From positions 1-6,158 of the forward strand of contig JAKAWF010000217.1 of assembly GCA_021817025.1 (NCBI GenBank): 6,158 bases of DNA, given 5' to 3'. Of this stretch, positions 4,325-6,158 are shown in pieces (the stretch's first letter is position 1; the number at the start of each line of letters is the position of its first letter). This DNA is from a bacterium. GTDB taxonomy: Bacteria > Chloroflexota > Dormibacteria > UBA8260 > Bog-877. The notes under the pieces are model-generated. The model saw only the letters and a program-made list of their open reading frames with translations, made no database searches and had not been told where the DNA came from. Made by a program: the position numbers and the translations under genes.

Positions 4325-5268
4325 CATCAGTCCAGATCAATGACAACCGTGGGCAGCATGTCGCGTCGGCATCCTTGCTCCAGGTGAGCGGCTCTCCCGG
4401 CCTCGGAAGCTACTGGTTGAACGTCCTATTCGAGATCAGACCGACAGTATCCACGGCCGACGGCACGGTCCTCTTCGGCCTTGTCGCGGACCTCGTGGTC
4501 GGTGGAAAGACACTTCCACGGCTCCACCCTCAACCCACCATCCTGCCTCGGGCATTGAGTTCGAGTTGGAGCGAGTTCCAGGTCCCTCTGTCATGCGACT
4601 TGAGCCGATCACAACTGGAGGCCGTCGAGGAGATTCGGAATGGATCGAACCTCCAACTAAACCTCACGCTCTACGCACAAGTGGCGCTGGCTGGAGGCGA
4701 TACCTGGCACTCCACCGGACAGATCCAACATACCATCGGGCAGAGCGACTGGATCGCCCTTCTCGGCACCCTTGGCTACCGACGAACACTGCTTCTTGAG
4801 GTGCCGTTGCCGGACGCGGTTGCAGACCCAGAGCTGGCCGCAGCAGCTTCTAGCCTGGGTGAGGCATATCACCAGCTCCAGATCGGTCACTACCGACCTG
4901 CGGTAGCGGGTTGCCGCGACGCACTGGAGCAATTGACCACGGCGCTCGGGGACCTCGCCGCGTTGCCGCAGCCAGTGAAAAAGAGCCTCACCGGGCAGGT
5001 GACCAAGACTTGGACCAAGGCCGAGCGCCTTCGTCTCCTGCGGCAGGCGGTGTACATCTTGTCCAGCCCTGCACATCATGGAGATTCCGCCGCCGCCCTG
5101 TTTGAGTGGGATCGTGAGGACGCCGTGGCGATCATAGGGATGACGGCAGCGGTTATCCGCGAACTGAGCGCGCCGCAGGCTCGACCGGAACCGTCTGGGG
5201 CGGCTAGAGCCGAGCCCACGGCCGAAGAAGGCTCGGTCCAAACCGCCGGGGCCGCGCAATCTGAGTAG
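4321..5268 (+). CDS. Two-domain unknown protein: beta-rich N-terminus, HEPN-like helical C-terminus
   Basis: Predicted 315-residue cytosolic protein of unrecognised family. ATG at 4321 overlaps the previous stop and has a strong GGGGAGAGG just upstream. Residues 1-160 are beta-rich, alternating hydrophobic strands (YWLNVLFEIRP, VLFGLVADLVVGG, LQLNLTLYAQVALAG). Residues about 165-285 are helical, with YHQLQIGHYRPAVAGCRDAL (183-202), RLRLLRQAVYIL (236-247), SSPAHHGD (248-255) and FEWDREDAVAIIGMTAAVI (261-279). The 'A-x-x-x-CR-x-ALE ... AHH ... R-x-DA' layout resembles HEPN-type helical bundles seen in defence-island proteins, but the RX4-6H ribonuclease motif is absent, so a non-catalytic sensor or scaffold is more likely. 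Residues 284-315 are a low-complexity Ala/Pro/Glu tail. Its TAG overlaps the GTG of the DNA methyltransferase by one base, so it probably belongs to a methyltransferase-containing R-M or defence system. Confidence 0.8.
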   Translation: MTSVQINDNRGQHVASASLLQVSGSPGLGSYWLNVLFEIRPTVSTADGTVLFGLVADLVVGGKTLPRLHPQPTILPRALSSSWSEFQVPLSCDLSRSQLEAVEEIRNGSNLQLNLTLYAQVALAGGDTWHSTGQIQHTIGQSDWIALLGTLGYRRTLLLEVPLPDAVADPELAAAASSLGEAYHQLQIGHYRPAVAGCRDALEQLTTALGDLAALPQPVKKSLTGQVTKTWTKAERLRLLRQAVYILSSPAHHGDSAAALFEWDREDAVAIIGMTAAVIRELSAPQARPEPSGAARAEPTAEEGSVQTAGAAQSE

Positions 5269-5612
5269 TGATCACCAACGTCCTCTACTACGGCGACAAC
5301 CTCGACATCCTCCGTCGGTATATCCCCGACGAGAGCGTGGACCTGGTGTACCTCGACCCTCCCTTCAACTCGAACGGGAACTACAACGTCATCTTCAAGG
5401 ACGAGTCGGGCCGGAAGTCGGATGCCCAGATGGCCGCGCCTTTCCCCGCCTCACGCGCGTGGTCGACCACTGACAACACGAGCGAAGCTGTGAGCGATCT
5501 AGGGCCCTTCGAGGGTTCCGCGGCCGGGCTGCTCCGACACACCGCGGAGGCGCGGTCACCGCGGAGACCATCTTGGGGGCCGTCACAGCTGCGCGCACCC
5601 TCGCCGTCGTAG
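5268..5612 (+). pseudogene. Truncated site-specific DNA methyltransferase (DPPF type), 5' fragment
   Basis: The first ~54 codons encode the N-terminus of an amino-group (N6-adenine or N4-cytosine) DNA methyltransferase: VLYYGDNLDILRRYIPDESV (residues 5-24), then DLVYLDPPFNSNGNYNVIF with catalytic motif IV DPPF at residues 30-33, then KDESGRKSDAQ (44-54). Family members continue for several hundred residues with target-recognition and SAM-binding (FxGxG) regions. Here similarity stops at about base 5429, and the frame continues as low-complexity sequence to a TAG at 5610-5612 (114 residues). The product cannot be an active enzyme. GTG at 5268 overlaps the preceding stop (TAGTG), so it was the third gene of the operon starting at 4046. 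Deletion or recombination has replaced the rest of the locus. An assembly join is the alternative explanation. Confidence 0.85.
5540..5566. repeat. Direct repeat CACCGCGGAG, 17-base period, near the junction
   Basis: CACCGCGGAG occurs at 5540-5549 and 5557-5566. The second copy supplies the GGAG that precedes the TTG at 5573. It lies between the truncated DNA methyltransferase and the next gene. It may be a slippage duplication made during the rearrangement or a chance repeat in GC-rich DNA. Confidence 0.4.
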
Positions 5613-5911
5613 TCATCGCCTACCTCACGCTGCGGAAGGGACTCGCCACAGCGAAGGTCAATGAGCTCGCCCAGGAGTGGACGGTTCAGGCCCTGCGCGA
5701 GGTGCGAGCTGACCGAGAAGTGGACGCGGTTGAGGGCGCATTGCGTTCTCACTCTCTGCTCTGGCGCCCCCTCTCTGCACGCCCCACAGACGAGCAGTCT
5801 CCCGTCACCAGCGAGCGGCTCATGGGCTGGGACCCCGCCCCAGACTTCGCCCACCATCGGCCCGGATTCCTCCTCGCCCTGGGCACCATCTCGAGGGAGC
5901 CCGGTCAGTGA
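5573..5911 (+). CDS. Hypothetical small protein with N-terminal hydrophobic segment
   Basis: Predicted 112-residue protein, not recognised. TTG at 5573 is preceded by GGAG at a seven-base spacing. The frame is open without start codons back to 5474, so the N-terminus may instead have been lost at the upstream junction. Residues 7-20 (AARTLAVVVIAYLTLRKG region) form a short hydrophobic segment followed by basic residues, consistent with a single N-terminal membrane anchor. Residues 25-60 are a charged amphipathic helix (VNELAQEWTVQALREV), and the C-terminal half has no clear pattern. Third codon positions are strongly GC-rich, supporting real coding. The TGA overlaps the GTG of the next reading frame (GTGA, 5908-5911), which indicates an operon. 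The layout recalls many small actinobacterial membrane proteins, but no function is proposed. Confidence 0.6.
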   Translation: MGAVTAARTLAVVVIAYLTLRKGLATAKVNELAQEWTVQALREVRADREVDAVEGALRSHSLLWRPLSARPTDEQSPVTSERLMGWDPAPDFAHHRPGFLLALGTISREPGQ

Positions 5912-6158
5912 GCCGGACGGCAGAGCTGCTGAAAACACCCAGAGAAGCCCAGCCAGCGGACGTGCCTCGGAGAGCTCTCGGTGGGAGTGTGGGGACAACG
6001 GCGGCGGCACTCCACGATACTGACCCAGTGACGGCAGGCGCCTTCGACTTGAACGCTCTCGTGAGGGAGCTCGCGAGTCGCACTTCGACGCGTACTGAAG
6101 CCGACATCCAAGCTGGCGTCCGCGACCTCCTACTGTACGGAGGGCTGAACCTCTCAGT
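5908..6158 (+). CDS. N-terminus of a possible restriction/DNA-methylase protein, 3' end cut by window
   Basis: An open frame runs off the window edge. A GTG at 5908 overlaps the previous stop and has GAGGGAG about nine bases upstream, giving MSRTAELLKTPREAQPADVP and so on. A GTG at 6028 is the alternative, without a Shine-Dalgarno, and would begin directly at the conserved-looking part. That part reads FDLNALVRELASRTSTRTEA, then DIQAGVRDLLLYGGLNL. The 'RTEADIQAGVRDLLLYGG' style is what I associate with N-terminal regions of N6-methylase or restriction-type proteins. Only about 43 such residues are visible, so the family call is an inference from a short stretch and depends on sequence beyond 6158. 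If correct, this is a second, different R-M gene next to the truncated DNA methyltransferase. Confidence 0.5.
   Translation, partial: MSRTAELLKTPREAQPADVPRRALGGSVGTTAAALHDTDPVTAGAFDLNALVRELASRTSTRTEADIQAGVRDLLLYGGLNLS

Noticed and set aside
4321..5268. Catalytic HEPN ribonuclease motif in the 315-residue protein
   Set aside because: The only nearby Arg...His pair (R241 to H252) is separated by ten residues, outside the RX4-6H spacing, so a ribonuclease activity is not claimed.
5381..6010. Long minus-strand open frame (209 residues)
   Set aside because: It runs antisense through the DNA-methyltransferase fragment and two plus-strand genes with Shine-Dalgarno sites and stop/start overlap; it has no recognisable motifs and looks like a high-GC shadow.
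1..6158. CRISPR array, insertion sequence or rRNA
   Set aside because: No regularly spaced repeat-spacer series, transposase motif or rRNA sequence was seen.

Overview
The window is high-GC DNA with short intergenic gaps, GTG/TTG (and probably one CTG) starts, and start/stop overlaps of the ATGA, GTGA and TAGTG type. This fits a high-GC Gram-positive-like bacterium (actinobacterial or an uncultured relative such as a Chloroflexota-type lineage). The sequence does not allow a narrower placement. The gene content is accessory: toxin-antitoxin pieces, restriction-modification (R-M) pieces, tRNA fragments and several unrecognised small genes, many of them cut off.

Left part (1-1953): the window opens inside a plus-strand beta-propeller protein (to 874). 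Next comes the C-terminal stub of a PIN-domain (VapC-type) toxin on the minus strand (about 923-1129), whose 5' part is missing. Its open frame runs straight into the start region of an intact class I SAM-dependent methyltransferase on the plus strand (1156-1953).

Middle part (1995-3300): a complete HepT/MntA-type toxin-antitoxin pair lies on the minus strand (2116-2960). The antitoxin is an HTH-nucleotidyltransferase fusion and the toxin is a HEPN ribonuclease that appears to start at CTG. The pair is bracketed by two same-direction repeats (about 1995-2053 and 3115-3174). These derive from the 3' half of a tRNA-Cys plus its downstream flank; one copy is well preserved and one is decayed. 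Such 3'-tRNA repeats are the usual footprint of tyrosine-recombinase integration, so the pair may be a small cassette or the remnant of an island. No integrase is visible. Beyond the right-hand copy lie a palindrome and two sets of short direct repeats, followed by sequence with no convincing gene up to 3452.

Right part (3453-6158): a minus-strand hypothetical gene (3453-3791) diverges from a plus-strand operon starting at about 4046. The operon holds a 92-residue unknown protein, a 315-residue two-domain unknown protein with a HEPN-like helical C-terminal half, and the first ~54 residues of an adenine/cytosine-N4 DNA methyltransferase (DPPF motif present). The methyltransferase then stops matching its family at about 5429. 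After this junction come a small putative membrane protein (5573-5911) and, overlapping its stop, the start of another protein that runs off the window (5908/6028-6158) and looks like the N-terminus of a restriction or DNA-methylase protein. Overall the window reads as a reshuffled defence/toxin island with one intact TA module and at least two truncated defence genes.
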